Below are positions 1-5,586 of a DNA stretch of 5,586 nt, piece by piece. Below the pieces are notes generated by a model that saw nothing but the letters and a program-made list of their open reading frames with translations, was not told where the DNA came from and searched no databases. Source of the DNA: Bacteroidales bacterium UBA4459 (GTDB taxonomy: Bacteria; Bacteroidota; Bacteroidia; Bacteroidales; F082); contig DGOT01000130.1 of assembly GCA_002389465.1 (NCBI GenBank), positions 1 to 5,586 of the forward strand. The letters are read 5' to 3'. Positions within the stretch are counted from its first letter, which is position 1; the number at the start of each line of letters is the position of its first letter. Made by a program: the position numbers and the translations under genes.

Positions 1-409
1 AGGAATATGTGGAATTTGATTTATTGTATGGATCGTTATCATGGTATTCAGTCAGCTTGCTTTTTCTATATGAGGTCCTTACATCAGCACCCGCTTTAAA
101 CTGAAGTTTTTTTACAATCTGAAACCTTTTTTCAAACCCAATTCCAATGCCCGGTGTAAAATATGAGTTGGTTTGGTTATAATCATCTCCCACTTTTTCT
201 TGTTTACCTTGCCTCCCATAAAGAAATAAAAACCGCCAGTACCAGTTGTTTTTTTGTTCTAATTTGTAGGTAAAACCAAAATTGTCAATAGAGGTAAACG
301 ATAAAGTGGGTTCATTAATTCTTCCAATTTCAGTTTCATCTGTCTGGCTCATACTTTTCAAAGAAAGAAAAACTAAAATTGGAATACAGATCAGGTAAAG
401 TTTTTTCAT
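1..409 (-). CDS. Exported, probable outer-membrane beta-barrel protein (C-terminal part missing)
   Basis: The gene begins with an ATG at 409-407 and stays open for 136 codons to the left edge, so the 3' end is absent. Residues 1-22 (MKKLYLICIPILVFLSLKSM, then SQ) look like a Sec signal peptide, with a plausible cut after S-M-S (residues 19-21). The remainder is rich in aromatic residues and has alternating polar/hydrophobic stretches, for example TPGIGIGFEKRFQIVKKLQF around residues 85-104 followed by AGADVRTSY. This is typical of transmembrane beta strands joined by charged turns, so a small outer-membrane barrel or porin-like protein is the best inference. I recognise no specific family, and a periplasmic beta-rich protein remains possible. 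It is transcribed divergently from the sugar kinase; the 91-nt gap gives no reason to link the two functionally. Existence of the gene is well supported by the open frame and signal peptide; the function is weakly supported. Confidence 0.72.
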   Translation of the reverse strand, partial: MKKLYLICIPILVFLSLKSMSQTDETEIGRINEPTLSFTSIDNFGFTYKLEQKNNWYWRFLFLYGRQGKQEKVGDDYNQTNSYFTPGIGIGFEKRFQIVKKLQFKAGADVRTSYRKSKLTEYHDNDPYNKSNSTYS

Positions 410-475
410 TGGGTAAATAATAAGATACTTGAATAACACAAGAAGAGTGCCAAAAGATGGGGAAGGTTAATCTCG

Positions 476-483
476 TATATTTG
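476..483 (+). promoter_or_regulatory. Putative Bacteroidota -7 promoter element (TATATTTG)
   Basis: TATATTTG matches the Bacteroidota sigma-ABfr -7 consensus TAnnTTTG exactly and ends 17 nt before the kinase ATG at 501. This would give a very short leader of about 10 nt. I see no convincing TTTG-type -33 box at the expected distance upstream. The leader (AAAAATTAAACGAAG) is A-rich and has no Shine-Dalgarno sequence, as is usual in this phylum. The match is direct; promoter activity is inferred. Confidence 0.45.
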
Positions 484-500
484 ATAAAAATTAAACGAAG

Positions 501-1397
501 ATGATATATACACTGGGCGAATCGTTGATAGATATCATTACTGATGTGGATGGAAAAACTGTGTCAAAACCAGGCGGTTCCTTGCTTAATGTATCTGTAT
601 CACTGGGAAGGTCAGGGAAAGACGTGTCTCTTATTTCAGAAATAGGTGATGATCGGACAGGCCGTAGGCTGATAAATTTTCTTTCGGATAATGGGGTGTC
701 CACACGTCTTGTTAAGAAATATTCTGGCAGCAAAACTTCGGTGGCAAAAGCAACGCTGGATGAACATCAAAAGCCGGATTATGTTTTTTTTAAAGATTAT
801 CCTGCGAAGAGATCATTGCCGGAATCTCCTGAATTCACGGATCAGGACATTTTCATATTTGGATCGATGTATTCGCGTGATTTGGATATAAAAGACGACA
901 TAAACTCGTATTTAGAAAGTGTTAAAAGGGGAGGGGCTTTGATTGTTTACGATCCCAATGTGAGGGACAAACACCAGCTGCGGCATGCAGACAGTAGGGA
1001 AATGCTTTTAAAAAACCTGGCGTGTGCTGATGTGATTAAGGGATCCGATGAAGATTTTACCAACATATTTGAGCTGAATTCTGTGTTGGAGTTTAAAGAC
1101 GAACTCAGAAAGATAAACAGTCGGGCAATGATCGTCATAACACTAGGAGAAGAAGGAAGCGTGGTTTACTACAAAGATATAATACTGGAAATGCCTTCGG
1201 TCAAAACGAAGGTAGTAAGTACCATCGGTGCAGGGGATGCTTTTACAGCGGGCATGGTAAACTCCATCATCGATCAGGATTTGCTCAATAGCTTTGATGC
1301 ATTGTCAGAGGACCATTTGAAAAATATCTTGCAGGAAGGTACAAGGTTTTCATCACTGGTATGCCGTACAATGGATAACTATATTCCCATAGCGTAG
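501..1397 (+). CDS. PfkB-family carbohydrate kinase (fructokinase-like)
   Basis: This 298-residue protein has the length and motif order of PfkB/ribokinase-family sugar kinases, cytoplasmic enzymes that transfer the ATP gamma-phosphate to a sugar hydroxyl. The N-terminus MIYTLGESLIDII is the first beta strand with the substrate-binding acidic residue (D11). GGSLLNVSVSLGRSGKDVSL (residues 25-44) matches family signature 1, with Asn30 in the usual sugar-contact position. YDPNVR (150-155) is the central strand common in fructokinases. TIGAGDAFTAG (241-251) is signature 2, giving the anion hole and the catalytic base Asp246. The ATG at 501 starts directly at the fold, so the start is well supported. 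Fructokinase (EC 2.7.1.4) is the closest guess, but PfkB sequences do not fix the substrate reliably and no transporter, glycosidase or sugar regulator is adjacent. It appears to be a single-gene unit, divergent from the barrel-protein gene and convergent with the sulfotransferase gene. All catalytic motifs look intact. Confidence 0.93.
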   Translation: MIYTLGESLIDIITDVDGKTVSKPGGSLLNVSVSLGRSGKDVSLISEIGDDRTGRRLINFLSDNGVSTRLVKKYSGSKTSVAKATLDEHQKPDYVFFKDYPAKRSLPESPEFTDQDIFIFGSMYSRDLDIKDDINSYLESVKRGGALIVYDPNVRDKHQLRHADSREMLLKNLACADVIKGSDEDFTNIFELNSVLEFKDELRKINSRAMIVITLGEEGSVVYYKDIILEMPSVKTKVVSTIGAGDAFTAGMVNSIIDQDLLNSFDALSEDHLKNILQEGTRFSSLVCRTMDNYIPIA

Positions 1398-1401
1398 GCG
1401 A

Positions 1402-2457
1402 TCAATGTTTTTTTACTGTCGATTCCCGGTGGTCCCAGGGTTGAAAATCTTTAGTGTCATCCAGATATTGCTCCATCATGGGTAAAGATGCGTCAAATCC
1501 GTCCAGTTCGAGTGTATCGTATATATGTTTGATACCCTCGATTTTGTGTTTTACAAATTCATGGTAATCTATCTCTACCAGATGATTTTTGGGGATCAGG
1601 TGTTTATCGGCATTGTAGTTCTCGGTATATAAACTATAAAGTTCTCGTGTACGTTTGTCAAGTACATCCGGGCCAAAATCCTGAAGTGCTGTTCCATTAA
1701 TTACTTCCATCATAAATCGGTTAAAAGAAAAAATGACTTCATCCGAATCCCGTGTAATATTAATGAACCGTGCATCAGGGAACATCTCTAATAATTGTTT
1801 GATGCGGAATGCATTGGGCGGATTCTTGGAGATAAACCTACTTCCTCCTGTATTTATAATAGCCGTTTTGATTATGCGGCAATAGTTTTCTTCCCATTTT
1901 TTTAGTTCTTCCTCCGAAAGCTTATCGATCATCAGGCCGTTCTTAACAAACTCGTTGAAATCCTTCGGGAAATACATAAAATTATAAAAGCTGATATCCT
2001 GCATGTTGCCAAGAGCCATTTCTTCTTCCTGGGGGTTCGCCCACTCAAATTTCACTTTGTCGGCGGGCCTGTATTCGGGCAAGAAGGGCGAAGCGACATG
2101 CTTTAGCCACCACTGGTTGGAAATGGTGAGGTTGGGAAAAACCGTTTGATAAGTAGATACAAAAGCAAACTCAGGATTCTGACATAAGAGATTATGCAGC
2201 AAGGTTGTTCCGCTTCTCCAGAATCCAATGATAAAGACCGGTGGGTCTGTTATTTTTGTATCCCTGAACTTTTTTGCCGTTATCAGGCGCTCTACCCTGC
2301 TGAACGCTGTTAAAATTGTACTCACAGTAGCTGTTGCCAGATATTTTCCTTTAAAGCCGGAATCAATACGCCTGTGGCGTGAGATCTTTCGTAGATTTTT
2401 TATCTCACTGCCAATAAGTACCGTTACCGGAAACCTGAATTCTTTGTTTCTCACCAT
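1402..2457 (-). CDS. PAPS-dependent sulfotransferase family protein
   Basis: This 351-residue protein carries the two PAPS-binding elements of the sulfotransferase superfamily. Residues 74-92 (VFIIGFWRSGTTLLHNLLC) form the 5'-phosphosulfate loop, with the core R81-S82-G83-T84-T85. Residues 231-245 (FINITRDSDEVIFSF) form the 3'-phosphate site, with Arg236 and Ser244 eight residues apart as in characterised sulfotransferases. KNPPNAFRIKQLLEMFPDAR just before it is also typical of the Sulfotransferase_3-like bacterial group. An acidic patch near residues 143-146 (QEEEMAL) could supply the catalytic base; this is inference. There is no signal peptide or clear membrane helix, so a cytoplasmic or peripheral location is likely. 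It would move a sulfuryl group from PAPS to an acceptor that cannot be identified here (glycan, lipid and small molecule are all possible). The roughly 70-residue basic N-terminal extension before the P-loop is unassigned. The ATG at 2457 lies 18 nt after the peptidase stop, so the two are probably co-transcribed. Confidence 0.88.
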   Translation of the reverse strand: MVRNKEFRFPVTVLIGSEIKNLRKISRHRRIDSGFKGKYLATATVSTILTAFSRVERLITAKKFRDTKITDPPVFIIGFWRSGTTLLHNLLCQNPEFAFVSTYQTVFPNLTISNQWWLKHVASPFLPEYRPADKVKFEWANPQEEEMALGNMQDISFYNFMYFPKDFNEFVKNGLMIDKLSEEELKKWEENYCRIIKTAIINTGGSRFISKNPPNAFRIKQLLEMFPDARFINITRDSDEVIFSFNRFMMEVINGTALQDFGPDVLDKRTRELYSLYTENYNADKHLIPKNHLVEIDYHEFVKHKIEGIKHIYDTLELDGFDASLPMMEQYLDDTKDFQPWDHRESTVKKH

Positions 2458-2475
2458 ACAATCTATCGGATAAAT

Positions 2476-4113
2476 TTATCTTTTCACCATTTTTCGTGTG
2501 CCTGCTTTCTGACCATTCACTTCAATGGAATAAAAATATAAACCGTTATTCAGAGGAACATCTTTTTCTGTTGTAGCATTCCACGTATAAGTGTGTTGGC
2601 CCGAAGATTTTGTTCCTTCGTCCACTGTTTTTACCAGCTGTCCCATCATATTGTAGATGAATAGTTTTACCGATGAGTTTGCTGAAAGCGTGTATCTGAT
2701 AACCGTAGTGTTGCTGAATGGGTTCGGATAATTTGCTTCCAGGATATTCTGCTCCGGACGGTTGAACGAAGAAGTTGACAATGTCGGGTTGTGTATAGCC
2801 AGTGCTTTTAGGCATAGGTTTCCCGTATGCTCGAAGCCCGAATCGTCAATAAAGTCGTAGAAATCGTGCCAGCTGCCTGTGCCTTTGTAATAACTTTGTC
2901 CGGCAGCAGCAGTTGAAGGAACTACCACGCGGCTGTCGCCGCCCAGCAATACCGGAACGTCCGAAGACCGGTCATAAGTAAAGCCGCCGTTTGAAAGACT
3001 TACATATACATAAAAATCATCACCGGAGAATATGTTCACTTCTTCATTCATGTCCACTGTGTGCAAACCTGTATAATCGAAATGTCCGGTAACTTCATCC
3101 AGCATATTGATTAATTCCGTACCGTCAAAGTCGTCATAAATCCGAACGGTATAATCTACATCGTCAGCAGCTGTAAAGAAGTTGACCGAGGCGATGGTCT
3201 CGTGCTGGCTGGCTGTAAAGGCGTTAAAAGCTTCGGTTACCCCTAAAAGGGTATCACGCCATCCATGATAATCATAGTAATAAGCTGTGTCCCATTCCGA
3301 TTTGATAACATTATAAAATGATACGGCACCCATCTCCGGATTCTGACATGCATTTTTGTCGTAGTATGATATCCAGAAATACCCGCCGTACCCCCAACCG
3401 CTACCCCAGCTGTTCTTCACGATCCAGGCTCCGGGTAACGCTGCCTGCGTAACATGATCATCATCCCACCCAACGACAGCGACAGAATGATTAGGATCCA
3501 TAGTGCTGCTAGGGGGTTGGTAGTGGTTGTAATTATTATCAATAAAACTGCCGCTGTAAGCCATGCATATAGCCAGGACACCATGTTCCATGATCTTTTC
3601 CTTGATCAGGTCTATATTTTCCAGATCAGAGCCTGCGGTGTACCATTCCACATCCCTTGCATAATATTTATGATAACTTGGATCTTCACGGTCGGGAGGA
3701 CTGTTAAATGTATTCCCGTCAACTTCCCTGGTAGCACCCTCAAGCCGCGACATGTAGGCAGTAGTTACCCGATAATCGCCTCCCATGTGTACTTCCAGCC
3801 CCTGCCCGTTGTTTAATGGAGGATCCAGGTCCTGGTTGAAGTATTCATTAAATCCGTTCCACCAGTCAAGGTGGTATTCGGCTAAATTAGGTTCGCCATT
3901 CTCACCTTCGGTTTCCCATACGCTGGTCATCATCAGGTTGCCTTCCACCGATGCCCAGCTTCCGTGCGTCCAACAGGTTCCTCCCTGCTGGTCCCTCACG
4001 CCTGTCACATAATTATGGCCATCGTAATCTCTCAAATCAAAATGTGCAGGTAATTGCGCTTGTGAATGGAGAATAAGAAATAAACCGAGGGAGAGTAAAA
4101 AAAGTTTTTTCAT
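2476..4113 (-). CDS. Secreted C1-family (papain-like) cysteine peptidase with lectin-like domain and T9SS sorting domain
   Basis: With the ATG at 4113 this is a 545-residue protein. A TTG codon 18 nt upstream is in frame, but MKKLFLLSLGLFLILHSQAQ begins a textbook signal peptide, so the ATG is preferred. The cut is probably near residues 19-20. The papain-like domain (about 21-270) has Cys47 in GGTCWTHGSWASVEG, His209 in PNHSVAVVGWDDD and Asn234 in AWIVKNSWGSGWG, so the catalytic triad is complete. Gln42 is the probable oxyanion residue. There is no inhibitory propeptide: the mature fold starts right after the signal (LPAHFDLRDY). Residues about 278-390 (YYYDYHGW, NAFTASQHETI, HTVDMNEEVNIFSGDDFYVY) match the lectin-like beta-sandwich that follows C1 domains in many bacterial proteases. 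Residues about 457-545 (NILEANYPNPF, IYNMMGQLV, GLYFYSIEVNGQKAGTRKMV) form a type A T9SS C-terminal sorting domain. The protein should therefore cross the outer membrane and be released or anchored at the surface. Its substrate is unknown. Confidence 0.94.
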   Translation of the reverse strand: MKKLFLLSLGLFLILHSQAQLPAHFDLRDYDGHNYVTGVRDQQGGTCWTHGSWASVEGNLMMTSVWETEGENGEPNLAEYHLDWWNGFNEYFNQDLDPPLNNGQGLEVHMGGDYRVTTAYMSRLEGATREVDGNTFNSPPDREDPSYHKYYARDVEWYTAGSDLENIDLIKEKIMEHGVLAICMAYSGSFIDNNYNHYQPPSSTMDPNHSVAVVGWDDDHVTQAALPGAWIVKNSWGSGWGYGGYFWISYYDKNACQNPEMGAVSFYNVIKSEWDTAYYYDYHGWRDTLLGVTEAFNAFTASQHETIASVNFFTAADDVDYTVRIYDDFDGTELINMLDEVTGHFDYTGLHTVDMNEEVNIFSGDDFYVYVSLSNGGFTYDRSSDVPVLLGGDSRVVVPSTAAAGQSYYKGTGSWHDFYDFIDDSGFEHTGNLCLKALAIHNPTLSTSSFNRPEQNILEANYPNPFSNTTVIRYTLSANSSVKLFIYNMMGQLVKTVDEGTKSSGQHTYTWNATTEKDVPLNNGLYFYSIEVNGQKAGTRKMVKR

Positions 4114-4123
4114 GATAATTGGG

Positions 4124-4139
4124 TTTAACAATTGTTAAA
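4124..4139. promoter_or_regulatory. 16-bp perfect palindrome, possible operator
   Basis: TTTAACAATTGTTAAA equals its own reverse complement over all 16 bases. It ends 10 nt upstream of the peptidase ATG and lies downstream of the predicted -7 element, so it would sit in the 5' leader. This is a typical location for a dimeric repressor site. As RNA it would make only a weak 6-bp A/U-dominated stem with a 4-nt loop, so a DNA operator is more plausible than a terminator. No regulator gene is visible nearby. The symmetry is seen directly; the function is inferred. Confidence 0.4.
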
Positions 4140-4164
4140 ATAAATGATACGGATTAACAGTTTT

Positions 4165-4172
4165 CAAAATTA
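4165..4172 (-). promoter_or_regulatory. Putative -7 promoter element for the peptidase-sulfotransferase unit (TAATTTTG)
   Basis: Read on the minus strand, TAATTTTG is an exact match to the Bacteroidota -7 consensus TAnnTTTG. It lies 51 nt upstream of the peptidase ATG and downstream of the macrodomain stop, which would give a leader of about 45 nt containing the palindrome. I find no clear -33 TTTG box at the usual spacing. AT-rich intergenic DNA produces such matches by chance, so the call is tentative. Confidence 0.4.
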
Positions 4173-4195
4173 ACAAAGATTTAGAGCAGGAAGGT

Positions 4196-4705
4196 TTATC
4201 TGTGTAAAATATCTGAATATATATTGAAATTAACTTCATCGAAACAAACGAAATAAACTTTTTCAGGCAATTTATTGGAAGTAAGAAAATCCGAAACAAC
4301 CTGTACGGCTATTTCGGCAGCGTCCTGTTTAGGATATCTATAGATGCCGGTGCTGATATTTGGAAATGCCAGTGTTTTGCAGTTATGAGTTTGAGCCAGC
4401 AATAAACTGTTTTTATAGCAATTCGCAAGTAATGTAGCCTCGTTGTTTTTTCCTCCCCTCCAAACAGGCCCTACAGTATGGATAACAAATTTTGCCGGTA
4501 AAAGATATCCTTTGGTGATCTTCGCACCACCTGTCGGACACCCGTTCAGTGTTTTACATTCTTCAAGTAATGCCGGTCCTGCTGCCCGGTGAATGGCTCC
4601 GTCCACACCACCTCCGCCAAGAAGTGTCCGGTTGGCTGCATTAACAATAGCATCCACGGAGAGCTTTGTAATATCTTCCCTGGAGAGTACGACGCTCCTA
4701 TGCAT
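4196..4705 (-). CDS. Macrodomain O-acetyl-ADP-ribose deacetylase / ADP-ribosyl hydrolase (YmdB/MacroD type)
   Basis: The 169-residue product is a single macrodomain close in sequence and length to E. coli YmdB. That cytoplasmic family hydrolyses O-acetyl-ADP-ribose and removes mono-ADP-ribose from acidic side chains. Visible motifs are GDIT-like REDITKL (9-15), VDAIVNAANRTLLGGGGVDG (17-36), PAKFVIHTVGPVWRGG (70-85) and AFPNISTGIYRYP (113-125). The C-terminal KLPEKVYFVCFDE also matches YmdB. Asn25 and Asp35, the catalytic and ribose-site residues of this class, are present, and Tyr122 sits in the expected aromatic position. I chose the ATG at 4705 rather than the in-frame ATG at 4738. With it Asn25 and Asp35 take the same numbers as in YmdB, and the start overlaps the nfeD-like stop by only 8 nt (ATGCATAG). 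The gene is therefore likely translated by coupling to the NfeD gene. Nothing nearby encodes an ADP-ribosyltransferase or sirtuin, so the physiological substrate is open. Confidence 0.93.
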   Translation of the reverse strand: MHRSVVLSREDITKLSVDAIVNAANRTLLGGGGVDGAIHRAAGPALLEECKTLNGCPTGGAKITKGYLLPAKFVIHTVGPVWRGGKNNEATLLANCYKNSLLLAQTHNCKTLAFPNISTGIYRYPKQDAAEIAVQVVSDFLTSNKLPEKVYFVCFDEVNFNIYSDILHR

Positions 4706-5586
4706 TATCGTCCGCTTTTTTAACCACAAGCTGCGCATTACGGTAATCCACTACTTTTACCGGTTGATTTTTTTCGATGTAACTGGTTAACGCAACGGCA
4801 TCGAACAAATCGTCATCAATCTTTACCTTGCCGGCTGGGCGAAGGATGGTTCTGGTAACACCCATTTTACCGATCATTGCCGTGTAATCGTCTGTGGCCG
4901 AAGTGTATCCTTCCCCGGCATCCTGGGTTTTGGATAAGGCCAACTGACCGAAAGTAGTTGTGGTAAACAATTGCTTTGTGAGTATGATGGAACCGGCAAT
5001 GGAAATGAAAAAGGCTATGACGACAATAAAGAATGCCCTGACAAGCTTTGACAGGTCATAGTCAAAAATACCCGGGCCGATTTGATCAACCATACTGAGT
5101 GTTAACCCGGTCACCATTAAAATAATGCCCAGTATGCCTGCCACGCCAAAGCCGGGAATGGCAAATATTTCTACGGCAATTAAAACAAGTCCTGCAATAA
5201 AAATTAGAATTTCCCAGTGATTGGCTAAACCTTCCAAATACAGAGGGGCAAAATACAGTAAGGCAGCAATAATAGAAGCGGCTATGGGGAATCCGATTCC
5301 CGGAGTTTGCAATTCAAAATAAATGCCTCCTATAATGATCATGATCAGGATGCCGCTCACAAACGGGTTGATCAGCCAGCCGATCATCTTATCGGCAGCC
5401 GTCAATTGATGTTTCTCCATCTCGTAATCATCTATGCCAGCCAGGTCGAGGACTTCCTCTATGTTTTCCGCCTCACCTTCACAGAATCCGTAATTAATGG
5501 CTTCCGAAACGGTGAATGTCAATACCTGTCCTGAGTCACTAATACCAGCTACATAAATTTTGGGGTCTACCATGGCCTGGGCAATC
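4698..5586 (-). CDS. Long-form NfeD membrane-bound serine protease (N-terminal part missing)
   Basis: The frame is open to the right edge, reading IAQAMVDPKIYV near position 5586. The ATG at 5573 is therefore an internal methionine in the conserved AMVDP segment and not the start. What remains is the end of the ClpP/crotonase-like protease domain (through LTFTVSEAINYGFCEGEAEN and an acidic linker), with its catalytic Ser-Lys pair off the window. Next come about five hydrophobic segments, roughly 63-85, 93-113, 119-138, 140-162 and 178-199 counted from Met5573. They include the family-typical INPFVSGILIMIIIGGIYFE, LQTPGIGFP and AIPGFGVAGILGI. Last is a soluble OB-fold NfeD domain (about 232-288; IGKMGVTRTILRPAGKVKID, LVVKKAD). 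Long NfeD proteins are inner-membrane proteases that usually pair with an SPFH/stomatin-flotillin protein and act in membrane organisation or quality control. The stop TAG at 4700-4698 overlaps the macrodomain start, which indicates an operon. No SPFH gene follows it here. Confidence 0.92.
   Translation of the reverse strand, partial: IAQAMVDPKIYVAGISDSGQVLTFTVSEAINYGFCEGEAENIEEVLDLAGIDDYEMEKHQLTAADKMIGWLINPFVSGILIMIIIGGIYFELQTPGIGFPIAASIIAALLYFAPLYLEGLANHWEILIFIAGLVLIAVEIFAIPGFGVAGILGIILMVTGLTLSMVDQIGPGIFDYDLSKLVRAFFIVVIAFFISIAGSIILTKQLFTTTTFGQLALSKTQDAGEGYTSATDDYTAMIGKMGVTRTILRPAGKVKIDDDLFDAVALTSYIEKNQPVKVVDYRNAQLVVKKADDNA

Noticed and set aside
410..475. Promoter for the leftward barrel-protein gene (for example minus-strand TATCTTAT with an upstream TTTTG).
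   Set aside because: The -7 candidate has two mismatches to TAnnTTTG and the spacing to the -33 candidate is too long. Nothing better was found in the 91-nt gap.
1408..1414. Seven-T run after the kinase stop as a rho-independent terminator.
   Set aside because: The preceding sequence offers only a 4-bp CTAT/ATAG stem, which overlaps the kinase stop region. This is not enough to call a terminator.
2546..2815. An 89-codon minus-strand frame inside the T9SS sorting-domain region, considered as a possible frameshift product.
   Set aside because: The main frame is continuous through the full sorting domain to its typical C-terminus, so there is no frameshift. The other frame is a shadow.
3454..4012. 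Open frames on the plus strand opposite the peptidase gene (120 and 75 codons).
   Set aside because: They lie wholly antisense to a gene with complete domain structure, and their translations show no recognisable motifs. They are shadow frames.
4114..4131. Longer peptidase start at TTG 4131, adding six residues (MLNPII).
   Set aside because: The added residues would precede a canonical MKK signal peptide and would put the start codon inside the 16-bp palindrome. The ATG at 4113 is the normal choice.
4706..4738. Longer macrodomain start at ATG 4738, adding eleven residues (MRSLWLKKRTI).
   Set aside because: It would overlap the NfeD gene by 41 nt, and the extension has no counterpart in YmdB. 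The ATG at 4705 gives YmdB-like length and residue numbering.
5571..5573. ATG at 5571-5573 as the start of the NfeD-like protein.
   Set aside because: The frame continues open to the right edge and the Met is part of the conserved AMVDP segment within the protease domain, so the gene starts off the window.

Overview
The window looks like chromosomal DNA from a member of the Bacteroidota, probably an environmental or marine Bacteroidales/Cytophagales-type organism. The phylum call rests on four things: an exported protease with a type IX secretion (T9SS) C-terminal sorting domain, two TAnnTTTG -7 promoter matches, A-rich leaders without Shine-Dalgarno sequences, and moderately AT-rich DNA. The genus cannot be read from the sequence. 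Nothing suggests a mobile element, phage, CRISPR array or RNA gene.

Layout from left to right: (1) the first 136 codons of a minus-strand gene for a small exported, probably outer-membrane beta-barrel protein, cut by the left edge. (2) A 91-nt divergent intergenic region with a good -7 element for the rightward gene. (3) A complete PfkB-family sugar kinase on the plus strand, a fructokinase-like type. (4) A convergent minus-strand PAPS-dependent sulfotransferase whose stop lies only 4 nt from the kinase stop. (5) Directly upstream of it and in the same direction, 18 nt away, a secreted papain-like (C1) cysteine peptidase made of a signal peptide, catalytic domain, lectin-like domain and T9SS sorting domain. 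(6) An 82-nt intergenic region with a -7 element, a 16-bp perfect palindrome and four TTAACA half-sites. (7) A YmdB/MacroD-type macrodomain ADP-ribosyl hydrolase. (8) The C-terminal part of a long-form NfeD membrane serine protease, cut by the right edge and overlapping the macrodomain gene start by 8 nt.

Functionally there are two likely minus-strand transcription units. One is NfeD plus macrodomain (membrane quality control or microdomain protease with a cytoplasmic ADP-ribose hydrolase), which is translationally coupled. The other is peptidase plus sulfotransferase (a surface or secreted protease with a cytoplasmic sulfate transfer enzyme). The kinase stands alone. No clear undescribed system is present. 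The most useful leads are the palindrome and half-site cluster ahead of the peptidase, the macrodomain gene sitting where an SPFH/flotillin partner would often follow nfeD, and the propeptide-less peptidase with a shortened active-site loop.
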